64,000 nucleotides of DNA from Escarpia spicata (Eukaryota; Annelida; Polychaeta; Sabellida; Siboglinidae), in the NCBI GenBank assembly GCA_963995525.1, contig OZ023209.1, forward strand, positions 14,897,576-14,961,575, read 5' to 3'. A program made the position numbers and the translations under genes. Each line of letters opens with the position of its first letter. The stretch's first letter is position 1. The notes under the pieces were generated by a model, which worked only from the letters and a program-made list of their open reading frames with translations, searched no databases and was not told where the DNA came from. Shown in pieces: positions 39,929-51,926 of this stretch.

Positions 39929-40497
39929 ACCCACTTTATGGAACTACCAATGGATGGCCTTGTAGCAAGGTTACCACTTAACCTTTCCAGAGAAAAACCA
40001 ATCAGTTGCAAATGATCACTGTCAAGGTTCTTTGATTTAAGTATATTTGGCTAAATCTAAGAATGTAACACCAATAGCCATAAAATGTGACTGGTCAAGG
40101 ATGATCAATTTGAATGAACACGAAGCACTGCATCATAAAAAGTGGTCCATGGGCAACTGTTGTGCAATATAAGCAGATAACTTATGGGCAGCAGAAGCCA
40201 ATTTGCCAGCAGAAGTCCTCCCAAGCTTATTCACCTCCCCAGCCAGAGGGGGCAGGGTGGTACTGAATAACAAAGGCTTGTTTTGCATAATCCATGGCAC
40301 TGCTGTTAGCTACAGTTGTCCACTGGCATCTGTCCCCAACATCAGTGCCATGAATTATGCAAAATATGCAGATAAGGCAAGTGGGGTATCAGGCTGAGAT
40401 CAGCAGGGATGCACTGAACAAAGGCCAGAAGCTTGAATTGGGATTGGAGTAATTCAAGGTTTTCTATTATTTCAAAGCCCTGTGGCTGGCCAACACA
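39929..40497. other. No gene seen
   Basis: Mixed sequence without recognised family. A CCAGCCAGAGGGGGCAG string near 40238 resembles a CTCF core, but one match is not evidence. Confidence 0.4.
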
Positions 40498-41750
40498 GCA
40501 TTAGAGATGTAGCTGTTAATTCCTTTCTGAATCCATTTAGCACACAAAAGTATTGCAATTATATTTTATTTCCTCATTTCCAGATGTTTGAGCTATTCCC
40601 TTTCTGAATGCAGTAAAGCACAAAACAAACATTTATATAAATATATATACCAGATTAAAATAAATCAGATTTAAATTTAAAACAAAAATTGTTTTATAGT
40701 TATACAAATTCATGAGTTTTTTCAACCATGATCACTGTTGTATAAAACCAATGGTATGTAACCAGGGCCTATCTAGATGCCTAGCTCAGTAGGAGACAAC
40801 AGATGGATAATATCAACTTACAGGTGTGCTTGATCCATGCTGTACTCAAAAGCAATATTACTTCAATCCACTTAGTCTTACCCTTGGGTGTGAATCTACA
40901 ATAACAATAAAACAAACAAACAACAACAACAACACACCTTTCTCGGTTTTGACAAAAAGAGAGAAGAATGTTGTGTTCAGCATTATTGCAGCTACATTTT
41001 GATGCTACGTAAGATTTGACGCAGCGGTCAAAAATAAACTGCAGACAGCTCAAAACACTGGTAAGATAATTAGGTATCTCTTGAAATATGATTGTAGGTG
41101 CCGTATAAATTTCAGTGATTTTTAGAAGTCAATTTATCTAGATATATGGTTGCATGTCCTAAGTTCGTCATCGTCCAATTCAGTGTCTCCTTGATATTGT
41201 GTCATATTTTTTCTTGTTTGAATGCTTCTGTGAAACTTTATATTGCACTAGCTGGCAGCTCCTATTGGTAGTTAACTTGGTTGGTATGTTAAAATTATAT
41301 GTACAGGTTTCTGGTTTGAGAAAACTAAAACGATACCGCACTGTCAGGGAATTTTTTGATGTACGGACTTGGGACACTCTGATATAAATGGAAGAGTCAA
41401 CTATCTAGTTCTTAATGTTTTCAATAATTCAGTACATTTATTTTATATGTTCTTATGCATTGTCTCTTGTAATTAGTTATCTATTCATGTATTATTATAT
41501 TTTGTTTTATAGGTCTGCTATGCCAATGGAAATAAGAGGATTGCACTTTTGTAATTTTTTAGTCCTCCTATTTGATCAATTATGGCATAGAAGTCAGTGT
41601 ACACTGTGATGTTGTAAATAAAATACTAAAGCTTACTTAAATGCTATTGACAGTGCTTTCCTTAATTAGCCCGATCACTGCTGTATACAAAGACGATATA
41701 TTGCCCACGGGTGTGTATGTACAATTACAGGAACATAATTAAAACAACAA

Positions 41751-42322
41751 GATTACTGTCAGTGTTTGGACAGCAAACCAAGTTGAAACTTGTTTTGAAG
41801 TTCGAAACCGTCTTCGTTTACCGAACACGTAAACAAAACTTACAGAGTCGGTAAGAAAGACCGCGACGTCTACAAAGATTACTGCATGTGTTTTGACAGC
41901 AAATCAAGTTGAAACTTATTTTGAAGTTCGAAATCATCTTCGTTTACCGAACACGTAAACAACACTTACAGAGTCGGTAAGAAAGACCGCGACGTCTACA
42001 AAGATTACTGCATGTGTTTTGACAGCAAATCAAGTTGAAACTTATTTTGAAGTTCGAAATCATCTTCGTTTACCGAACACGTAAACAACACTTACAAAGT
42101 CGGTAAGAAAGACCGCGACGTCTACAAAGATTACTGCATGTGTTTTGACAGCAAATCAAGTTGAAACTTATTTTGAAGTTCGAAATCATCTTCGTTTACC
42201 GAACACGTAAACAACACTTACAGAGTCGGTAAGAAAGACCGCGACGTCTACAAAGATTACTGCATGTGTTTTGACAGCAAACCAAGTTGAAACTTATTTT
42301 GAAGTTCGAAATCATCTTCGTT
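41751..42322. repeat. 126-bp tandem array, unit 1
   Basis: Repeats start at 41751, 41877, 42003, 42129 and 42255, exactly 126 bp apart. The fifth is split by the LINE and continues at 45550-45605. Each repeat contains the perfect hairpin GTTTAC-CGAACAC-GTAAAC. Two subtypes occur (GATTACTGTCAG...CCGTC and GATTACTGCATG...TCATC); the order here is A-B-B-B-B. Confidence 0.95.
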
Positions 42323-45300
42323 GATTGATTATTTATTCAATATAAAATGTAAGCTTGTACATACATAACATATAAATACAGGGTACATTAAATACAAAGG
42401 ATGACACAAGAAAGTGCAAGCACTTGTTTCCATTGTGGTCCTTGGACAGACAAACAAATACATGACACAGATATAAATAGACTATGACAAAATAACATAC
42501 TAAAAAAAACAAATAAATAAATAAATACTATAGTTACAGTTGAGATGTCAAAGGACGTTCATAATTATGATATTAAGAAAGAAGAGGCATTACCTCCTGA
42601 TTATAAGCACTATTAAGTCATTTAAAAAACCGACACATGTGCTACAAATATATAATACAAGTTTTTTAAATTAAACTCTTAACAAAAGATGCATCATCAA
42701 TAAAAAACTTTTAAAAATATTATAAATAAAAATATTTAAAATAAAATACAGGTAGATACCTCAAAAATAAGATTGAATTAAAAGTATATAAATGAGCTGG
42801 CTTCCTGATCATTAAGATAATTGAACAAAAACTGTTTCACTAAAAGTTTAAATTGGTTCTTGTTCTGAGCACCTTGTATGTTATATGGCAATTCATTCCA
42901 TGCCTGTATACCTGTGTAGTAAAAAGAAGTTTGACCAAAAGATTTAACATACGGCACATGCAGAGACAAAGTACTAGATCTTGTATTTATACCGTGCTGC
43001 TTGCGTGTTGCGTTGACAGAATCGGACAAATAAATCGGTGCTCTGTCATTGACAATATTATAGACAAGGTTCAATTTTAGTTGCTTGACCCGTAGATCCA
43101 CTGGTAACATATTGACCTGTCTAAACTCCGTTGATCCAATGTGGGTTCTGGCTGGTGCATTAAGAAGGAAACGGATTACCTTGTTCTGGGTACACTGTAG
43201 TCTTGTTTTATATTTCTTGGTTAAACCCGAGAACCATGATGAACAGGCATAGTCAAAATGACATTGTATTAAGGAAGAAGTAAGTAGTTTTTTTGTTTTC
43301 ATGTTGACATTTCTTGTCTGCCTGTACAGAAATTTTAACTTAGCATTTGATTTGCAAACTATCTTCTCAGCCACTCCTTCTCCAGTTAGTGACTGATCTA
43401 ACTCTACACCTAGGTATTTAACATGCGTCTGACACGTCAATGTGTTGCCAGCACATTTCACATGAATGGAGTTGCATGTGTGGAGTTTACGTTTCGATCC
43501 AAAAAGGATTGATTCAGTTTTCCCTAGATGGAGGGACAGTTTGTTATTTATCAGCCATTCTCTGGCTGCCTCAAGCTCCGAAGAGAGACTTTCTTGGATG
43601 TGTTGGGTGTTCTTACCCGAAGCTATCAGAGCCGAATCATCGTCAGCGTACAAAAGAAGTTTGCAGCGAACAGCCGATGGAATATCATTAATATATATTA
43701 GAAATAGTAAGGGTCCGAGAATTGACCCTTGAAGTACACCACATGTGACAGTCATTGGTTTTGATAAGGTACCACCAATGTCAACTGTTTGTTGTCGTTC
43801 ATATAAATATGATTGAAACCAGACTATGGCAGATTTGTGAAGTCCTATAGCTTCGAGTTTTTGAAGCATAATTTTATGGTCTACGGTGTCAAAAGCCTTC
43901 TGAAGGTCAAGAAGCACCATACCTATATAATTACCTTTATCTTGCTCCTGTTTTAGGAAGTCTGTGAGATGTACTAAACATGTTTCAGTAGAATATGAGG
44001 ATCTAAAACCAGATTGATATTCATATAGGATCTGATGTGCTTGGAGATACTCGTCCAGCTGTTGATAGACGATCCTCTCAAATAATTTCGAGATAGTATT
44101 AAGAATCGAGATCGGCCTGTAATTACCGGCTTCCTTCTTACTGTTCTTTTTGTAAATGGGCATAACCCTTGCTGATTTAAGATCTTTTGGAATTTCGCCG
44201 GTGGACAAAGACAAATTTAAAATATGCGCCAAAGGAGATGCAATGTGCTTGGCACCATCCTTGATAAATCTGGGTGACAATAGATCCAAACCAGTTGCCT
44301 TGTTTGAGTTTAGTTTGCTCAGAATACTTAGTACTTTGTTCTCGCTGACTTCACTAAAACAGAAACTATTACTGGTGACACCCATTGACCTGTAGAAGTC
44401 TTGGATGTGTTTCTCTTCATATTTACCATTACTTGGTGGAAGTTTGCCAACCAGTGTTGAGGCTACATTAGTAAAATATTTGTTAAAATGCTCAGATACC
44501 ACTGATTTATCAAAACAAATGTTGTTATCAATACCTAGTCCTAGACTTCCTGGCTTAGTTTTACACTGAGACGAAGTTCCGAGGCCTTTCAGCATTTGCC
44601 ATAATTTCTTTGGTTGTTGTTTGAATTCGTTAGCCTTGTTAGCAATGAAGTCTGATTTGGCCTGTTTCTTCTTATATTGAACCTGATTCCGAAGATAAGT
44701 GTATTTTCCGTGCCAGCTGATGTCTTTAGTCTTTTTGAATTTTGTAAATGCCCGATCTCTTTCATGAATGAGATGCAGTATCTCCCCGGTCATCCACGGG
44801 GCGGTACGCTGTTTAATCCGGACATACTTCAAAGGGGCAATGTTATCAATAACGGCCATCAACTTAGATTTAAAATGATAAAAAGCCTCGTGTACAGAGT
44901 TAATATCCGATACATCCTGCCAATCTACCTCCTGCAGTTTTGCTTCTAACATTTCCTTACTGTAGTTTTTGAGTGATCTTAAAGTCACACCATTGTGTTG
45001 ATTAACAGGAATTTTCTTACATTTGCGTGTACAATGTATTAATTGGTGGTCACTCAAGCCAAGATCTAATACACCACATTGTGTTATTTTATCAGGGTCT
45101 GAAATGAGGATGAGATCTAAGATGGTGGATGTTGTACTGGTAATCCTTGTAGGTGTGTTAATAAGCTGGGTCATACCAAACATAGACATATAATGCTTCA
45201 GTGACACATGCAACTGATTAGTGTGAGTATTCAGGTGAGAGTAGTCAACGTTAAAGTCACCCATTATGATGAATTCTTGATTGGTGAAAGAATTACATTC

Positions 45301-45549
45301 CATGCAGCATTGTTCGAGTATATTAGCATACACCAATTAGAATAAGTTTGGTCTTAGGTAAATACAGTTCAGCCCAGACAGTTTCTAGATTTGTATATAT
45401 ATCGTCTCTCGGTTTGAAAGCAATGTCACTTCTAATGTAAATACATACACCACCACCCTCGCGATTCCTGTCGAGCCGGAGAATACTATAGTCAGTGATT
45501 TTAATTTCCGAGTCTGTGACCGACGCATCTAACCAAGACTCGGTGATGC
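42323..45549 (-). mobile_element. LINE inserted in the 126-bp array (CR1-superfamily, Rex1/L2-like)
   Basis: Flanked by a CGTT duplication (42319-42322 and 45550-45553); the unbroken repeats read CTTCGTTTACCG. The 3' end on the minus strand is AATAAATAATCAATCAA. It is 5'-truncated inside the endonuclease (starts at GITESWLDASV). Since it splits the fifth repeat of unit 1 only, it inserted after the triplication or was not copied. Confidence 0.92.
42778..45549 (-). pseudogene. LINE endonuclease/RT, nearly open but 5'-truncated
   Basis: The endonuclease remainder (TESWLD, REGGGVCIYI, then GDFNVDYS, DLGLSDHQLI) is followed by a full RT: NYRPISILNTISKLFERIV, SGFRSSYSTE, LLDLQKAFDTVDH, GVLQGSILGPLLFLIYINDI, LLLYADDDSALIA. 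The C-terminal block is SLIQCHFDYACSSWF...QNKVIRFLL...AWNELPYNI. One frame change with a small deletion near 45330 removes the YRPP motif. Downstream, 852 codons are open to the TAA at 42778, so this is a young copy. Thumb and C-terminal motifs fit the Rex1/L2/CR1 group. Confidence 0.92.
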
Positions 45550-46126
45550 CGTTTACCGAACACGTAAACAACACTTACAAAGTCGTTAAGAAAGACCGCG
45601 ACATTTAGCCTAAAATTACATCTACATACTATAGCAATAGTAGATCGGCGTATACAACTAGCCTCAATTTATAAAGGAACTGTGGTCAAATTATCTGGCT
45701 TTGCTTTGCTTGCTTTGATCATAAACTCAAAATCTCAGTCGAGTTTAGTCCACTAGAATTCACTCCAATGCTCACACTTCGAAAAAAATATGATTTTTTA
45801 ATAATTCACTGCCATTAGTTTCAACATGTGGCGAAATCATTTACTGATTGCTTGTATAAAGACACAGTGAAAAGGAAATGATTGTCATTATAACCGTTAA
45901 AAATCAAATTCGTTATATTTTTATTTTTGAAATGCTCTTAGATTCACATTAAAAGTGGGGACGCACACACGAAGGATAAACACAATGACACTTTCTGCCG
46001 CTTTTCCGGTGCGCCATGCGTGCGCACATTAAAAGTTAATTCCATTCACTTATTTCCGCTTCCGAAAGGTAACACGAAATTCAAGGATGTGCGCAGCATT
46101 CACCAAGCTCTTATTGCTACGGTGCT

Positions 46127-46138
46127 TGCGCATGCGCG
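46127..46138. promoter_or_regulatory. NRF1-type palindrome TGCGCATGCGCG in unit 1
   Basis: Exact match to the YGCGCAYGCGCR consensus. Repeated at 48627-48638 and 51181-51192 in the other units. It lies in a CG-rich stretch, so each unit might carry a promoter. Confidence 0.4.
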
Positions 46139-46230
46139 CGCTTTGCACACTGGGAGAATGGCAAGTCGAGAATCGGATCATGTCATCGGTAGTCGGCAAA
46201 ACTCTTATACTTGAAAATTGTGTATACTCA

Positions 46231-48730
46231 GCATTAGAGATGTAGCTGTTAATTCCTTTCTGAATCCATTTAGCACACAAAAGTATTGCAATTATATTTT
46301 ATTTCCTCATTTCCAGATGTTTGAGCTATTCCCTTTCTGAATGCAGTAAAGCACAATACAAACATTTATATAAATATATATACCAGATTAAAATAAATCA
46401 GATTTAAATTTAAAACAAAAATTGTTTTATAGTTATACAAATTCATGAGTTTTTTCAACCATGATCACTGTTGTATAAAAACAATGGTATGTAACCAGGG
46501 CCTATCTAGATGCCTAGCTCAGTAGGAGACAACAGATGGATAATATCAACTTACAGGTGTGCTTGATCCATGCTGTACTCAAAAGCAATATTACTTCAAT
46601 CCACTTAGTCTTACCCTTGGGTGTGAATCTACAATAACAATAAAACAAACAAACAACAACAACAACACACCTTTCTCGGTTTTGAGAAAAAGAGAGAAGA
46701 ATGTTGTGTTCAGCATTATTGCAGCTACATTTTGATGCTACGTAAGATTTGACGCAGCGGTCAAAAATAAACTGCAGACAGCTCAAAACACTGGTAAGAT
46801 AATTAGGTATCTCTTGAAATATGATTGTAGGTGCCGTATAAATTTCAGTGATTTTTAGAAGTCAATTTATCTAGATATATGGTTGCATGTCCTAAGTTCG
46901 TCATCGTCCAATTCAGTGTCTCCTTGATATTGTGTCATATTTTTTCTTGTTTGAATGCTTCTGTGAAACTTTATATTGCACTAGCTGGCAGCTCCTATTG
47001 GTAGTTAACTTGGTTGGTATGTTAAAATTATATGTACAGGTTTCTGGTTTGAGAAAACTAAAACGATACCGCACTGTCAGGGAATTTTTTGATGTACGGA
47101 CTTGGGACACTCTGATATAAATGGAAGAGTCAACTATCTAGTTCTTAATGTTTTCAATAATTCAGTACATTTATTTTATATGTTCTTATGCATTGTCTCT
47201 TGTAATTAGTTATCTATTCATGTATTATTATATTTTGTTTTATAGGTCTGCTATGCCAATGGAAATAAGAGGATTGCACTTTTGTAATTTTTTGTCCTCC
47301 TATTTGATCAATTATGGCATAGAAGTCAGTGTACACTGTGATGTTGTAAATAAAATACTAATGCTTACTTAAATGCTATTGACAGTGCTTTCCTTAATTA
47401 GCCCGATCACTGCTGTATACAAAGACGATATATTGCCCACGGGTGTGTATGTACAATTACAGGAACATAATTAAAACAACAAGATTACTGTCAGTGTTTG
47501 GACAGCAAACCAAGTTGAAACTTGTTTTGAAGTTCGAAACCGTCTTCGTTTACCGAACACGTAAACAAAACTTACAGAGTCGGTAAGAAAGACCGCGACG
47601 TCTACAAAGATTACTGCATGTGTTTTGACAGCAAATCAAGTTGAAACTTATTTTGATGTTCGAAATCATCTTCGTTTACCGAACACGTAAACAACACTTA
47701 CAGAGTCGGTAAGAAAGACCGCGACGTCTACAAAGATTACTGTCAGTGTTTGGACAGCAAATCAAGTTGAAACTTGTTTTGAAGTTCGAAACCGTCTTCG
47801 TTTACCGAACACGTAAACAACACTTACAGAGTCGGTAAGAAAGACCGCGACGTCTACAAAGATTACTGTCAGTGTTTGGACAGCAAATCAAGTTGAAACT
47901 TGTTTTGAAGTTCGAAACCGTCTTCGTTTACCGAACACGTAAACAACATTACAGAGTCGGTAAGAAAGACCGCGACGTCTACAAAGATTACTGCATGTGT
48001 TTTGACAGCAAATCAAGTTGAAACTTATTTTGAAGTTCGAAATCATCTTCGTTTACCGAACACGTAAACAACACTTACAAAGTCGTTAAGAAAGACCGCG
48101 ACATCTAGCCTAAAATTACATCTACATACTATAGCAATAGTAGATCGGCGTACACAACTAGCCTCAATTTATAAAGGAACTGTGGTCAAATTATCTGGCT
48201 TTGCTTTGCTTGCTTTGATCATAAACTCAAAATCTCAGTCGAGTTTAGTCCACTAGAATTCACTCCAATGCTCACACTTCGAAAAAAATATGATTTTTTA
48301 ATAATTCACTGCCATTAGTTTCAACATGTGGCGAAATCATTTACTGATTGCTTGTATAAAGACACAGTGAAAAGGAAATGATTGTCATTATAACCGTTAA
48401 AAATCAAATTCGTTATATTTTTATTTTTGAAATGCTCTTAGATTCAAATTAAAAGTGGAGACGCACACACGAAGGATAAACACAATGACACTTTCTGCCG
48501 CTTTTCCGGTGCGCCATGCGTGCGCACATTAAAAGTTAATTCCATTCACTTATTTCCGCTTCCGAAAGGTAACACGAAATTCAAGGATGTGCGCAGCATT
48601 CACCAAGCTCTTATTGCTACGGTGCTTGCGCATGCGCGCGCTTTGCACACTGGGAGAATGGCAAGTCGAGAATCGGATCATGTCATCGGTAGTCGGCAAA
48701 ACTCTTATACTTGAAAATTGTGTATACTCA
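46231..48730. repeat. Tandem 2.5-kb unit 2
   Basis: 2500 bp. The order of 126-bp repeat subtypes is A-B-A-A-B, the same as unit 3 and different from unit 1. It shares other single-base variants with unit 3 (for example TGATGTTCGAAATC and AAATTAAAAGTGGAGACG), so units 2 and 3 arose from each other most recently. Confidence 0.93.
47483..48107. repeat. 126-bp tandem array, unit 2
   Basis: Five repeats starting at 47483, 47609, 47735, 47861 and 47986. The fourth is one base short in its CAACATTACAGAG part. Confidence 0.95.
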
Positions 48731-49150
48731 GCATTAGAGATGTAGCTGTTAATTCCTTTCTGAATCCATTTAGCACACAAAAGTATTGCAATTATATTTT
48801 ATTTCCTCATTTCCAGATGTTTGAGCTATTCCCTTTCTGAATGCAGTAAAGCACAATACAAACATTTATATAAATATATATACCAGATTAAAATAAATCA
48901 GATTTAAATTTAAAACAAAAATTGTTTTATAGTTATACAAATTCATGAGTTTTTTCAACCATGATCACTGTTGTATAAAAACAATGGTATGTAACCAGGG
49001 CCTATCTAGATGCCTAGCTCAGTAGGAGACAACAGATGGATAATATCAACTTACAGGTGTGCTTGATCCATGCTGTACTCAAAAGCAATAGTACTTCAAT
49101 CCACTTAGTCTTACCCTTGGGTGTGAATCTACAATAACAATAAAACAAAC

Positions 49151-49151
<1 letters not shown>

Positions 49152-49221
<70 letters not shown>
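49152..49221. repeat. Expanded (AAC)n microsatellite
   Basis: About 23 AAC units against four to five at the equivalent sites 40920-40936 and 46652-46668. The long valine/leucine runs of overlapping frames are artefacts. Confidence 0.95.
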
Positions 49222-50036
49222 CACCTTTCACGGTTTTGAGAAAAAGAGAGAAGAATGTTGTGTTCAGCATTATTGCAGCTACATTTTGATGCTACGTAAG
49301 ATTTGACGCAGCGGTCAAAAATAAACTGCAGACAGCTCAAAACACTGGTAAGATAATTAGGTATCTCTTGAAATATGATTGTAGGTGCCGTATAAATTTC
49401 AGTGATTTTTAGAAGTCAAATTATCTAGATATATGGTTGCATGTCCTAAGTTCGTCATCGTCCAATTCAGTGTCTCCTTGATATTGTGTCATATTTGTTC
49501 TTGTTTGAATGCTTCTGTGAAACTTTATATTGCACTAGCTGGCAGCTCCTATTGGTAGTTAACTTGGTTGGTATGTTAAAATTATATGTACAGGTTTCTG
49601 GTTTGAGAAAACTAAAACGATACCGCACTGTCAGGGAATTTTTTGATGTACGGACTTGGGACACTCTGATATAAATGGAAGAGTCAACTATCTAGTTCTT
49701 AATGTTTTCAATAATTCAGTACATTTATTTTATATGTTCTTATGCATTGTCTCTTGTAATTAGTTATCTATTCATGTATTATTATATTTTGTTTTATAGG
49801 TCTGCTATGCCAATGGAAATAAGAGGATTGCACTTGTGTAATTTTTAGTCCTCCTATTTGATCAATTATGGCATAGAAGTCAGTGTACACTGTGATGTTG
49901 TAAATAAAATACTAATGCTTACTTAAATGCTATTGACAGTGCTTTCCTTAATTAGCCCGATCACTGCTGTATACAAAGACGATATATTGCCCACGGGTGT
50001 GTATGTACAATTACAGGAACATAATTAAAACAACAA

Positions 50037-50660
50037 GATTACTGTCAGTGTTTGGACAGCAAACCAAGTTGAAACTTGTTTTGAAGTTCGAAACCGTCTT
50101 CGTTTACCGAACACGTAAACAAAACTTACAGAGTCGGTAAGAAAGACCGCGACGTCTACAAAGATTACTGCATGTGTTTTGACAGCAAATCAAGTTGAAA
50201 CTTATTTTGATGTTCGAAATCATCTTCGTTTACCGAACACGTAAACAACACTTACAGAGTCGGTAAGAAAGACCGCGACGTCTACAAAGATTACTGTCAG
50301 TGTTTGGACAGCAAATCAAGTTGAAACTTGTTTTGAAGTTCGAAACCGTCTTCGTTTACCGAACACGTAAACAACACTTACAGAGTCGGTAAGAAAGACC
50401 GCGACGTCTACAAAGATTACTGTCAGTGTTTGGACAGCAAATCAAGTTGAAACTTGTTTTGAAGTTCGAAACCGTCTTCGTTTACCGAACACGTAAACAA
50501 CATTACAGAGTCGGTAAGAAAGACCGCGACGTCTACAAAGATTACTGCATGTGTTTTGACAGCAAATCAAGTTGAAACTTATTTTGAAGTTCGAAATCAT
50601 CTTCGTTTACCGAACACGTAAACAACACTTACAAAGTCGTTAAGAAAGACCGCGACATCT
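50037..50660. repeat. 126-bp tandem array, unit 3
   Basis: Five repeats, subtype order A-B-A-A-B, including the same one-base deletion as in unit 2. Confidence 0.95.
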
Positions 50661-51284
50661 AGCCTAAAATTACATCTACATACTATAGCAATAGTAGATC
50701 GGCGTACACAACTAGCCTCAATTTATAAAGGAACTGTGGTCAAATTATCTGGCTTTGCTTTGCTTGCTTTGATCATAAACTCAAAATCTCAGTCGAGTTT
50801 AGTCCACTAGAATTCACTCCAATGCTCACACTTCGAAAAAAATATGATTTTTTAATAATTCACTGCCATTAGTTTCAACATGTGGCGAAATCATTTACTG
50901 ATTGCTTGTATAAAGACACAGTGAAAAGGAAATGATTGTCATTATAACCGTTAAAAATCAAATTCGTTATATTTTTATTTTTGAAATGCTCTTAGATTCA
51001 AATTAAAAGTGGAGACGCACACACGAAGGATAAACACAATGACACTTTCTGCCGCTTTTCCGGTGCGCCATGCGTGCGCACATTAAAAGTTAATTCCATT
51101 CACTTATTTCCGCTTCCGAAAGGTAACACGAAATTCAAGGATGTGCGCAGCATTCACCAAGCTCTTATTGCTACGGTGCTTGCGCATGCGCGCGCTTTGC
51201 ACACTGGGAGAATGGCAAGTCGAGAATCGGATCATGTCATCGGTAGTCGGCAAAACTCTTATACTTGAAAATTGTGTATACTCA

Positions 51285-51889
51285 GGCGGAAGTATACTAG
51301 CCGCGCAGACAAAAACAGGTAGTGATGCGGCCGAACTTCTTTCGGGTTGAACTTCTTGGTGCTGCCAAAGAGAAGTTATAGTTATTTAGCATGGCTTTAT
51401 AAATTGTTGATTTGCGCATTTGTGAAGTACATGTCACCTGAGTTGATCCTACTACTTAACAGTGGGATTATGTACTTATGATTTGCTATAATAATGGAAG
51501 AAGAATTGAATGGCTGTATTAGCGTGTTATCGCCATCATTCACACACTTTTGACTTTGTTTGCTGTCACTGGACAAGAAGTATCGAAGACGTAAAAGCCG
51601 AAACGAAGCCGAAGGCTTCCCCTCAACTTAAAGGTCCTTGGGGGCCGTATAATTCGCGGAAATCGTACAATAATTCTTATGCGCCAACGCAGTTATTGCC
51701 GGTAAGTGCGAATAACGTTTTTGAATCAGAGTTGCAAAGTTATGGAACAATTTACCGGATCAGGTGGTAAATGCACCGGGTCCCGGATGGTTCGGCCCCT
51801 GACGAGTTCGACGACGAATTATTTAAACATTTATCATTATTTAAACATTGAAACATCACGCATATTTGTATCTGTATTTTGACTGGCAA
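51285..51889. other. Flank of the triplication; possible lone exon
   Basis: A frame encoding KPKASPQLKGPWGPYNSRKS and YNNSYAPTQLLP ends at a GTAAGT donor near 51703. It might be a coding exon, but I know no homologue and see no matching acceptor or partner exon. GTATAC...GTATAC directly after the last unit can form a short hairpin. Confidence 0.3.
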
Positions 51890-51926
51890 AATGTCCTATG
51901 TGCGCATGGTGGCTCTTATGGATTAT

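Larger units (their letters stand above)
40498..46230. repeat. Tandem 2.5-kb unit 1 (interrupted by LINE)
   Basis: Starts GCATTAGAGATGTAGCTG and ends TTGTGTATACTCA. Without the 3.2 kb LINE it is about 2502 bp, the same length as unit 2 (2500 bp), and almost identical to units 2 and 3. Each unit contains five 126-bp repeats, a CG-rich stretch with TGCGCATGCGCG (46127-46138 here) and short frames that I regard as non-coding. The left flank CAACACAG and the right flank CTCAGG share CAG with the inner joints. Confidence 0.9.
48731..51284. repeat. Tandem 2.5-kb unit 3
   Basis: 2554 bp. The extra 54 bp are an expansion of the (AAC)n run at about 49152-49221, which has only four to five units in the other two copies. 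The right end is CTCAG followed by unrelated GCGGAAGTATACTAG. Confidence 0.93.

Noticed and set aside
40230..40255. CTCF site near 40238
   Set aside because: A single GC-rich match to a degenerate motif is not enough evidence.
41751..42322. CRISPR-like array
   Set aside because: Units are 126-bp tandem repeats without unique spacers, in an animal genome. They are minisatellites.
46020..46214. 64-codon frame repeated in all three 2.5-kb units
   Set aside because: Identical only because the units are recent duplicates. No family similarity, and it crosses the CG-rich promoter-like stretch.
51266..51297. Helitron 3' end (GTATAC hairpin followed by CTAG)
   Set aside because: The inner joints of the tandem units lack this hairpin, and no TC 5' end is visible. 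The palindrome alone is too short.
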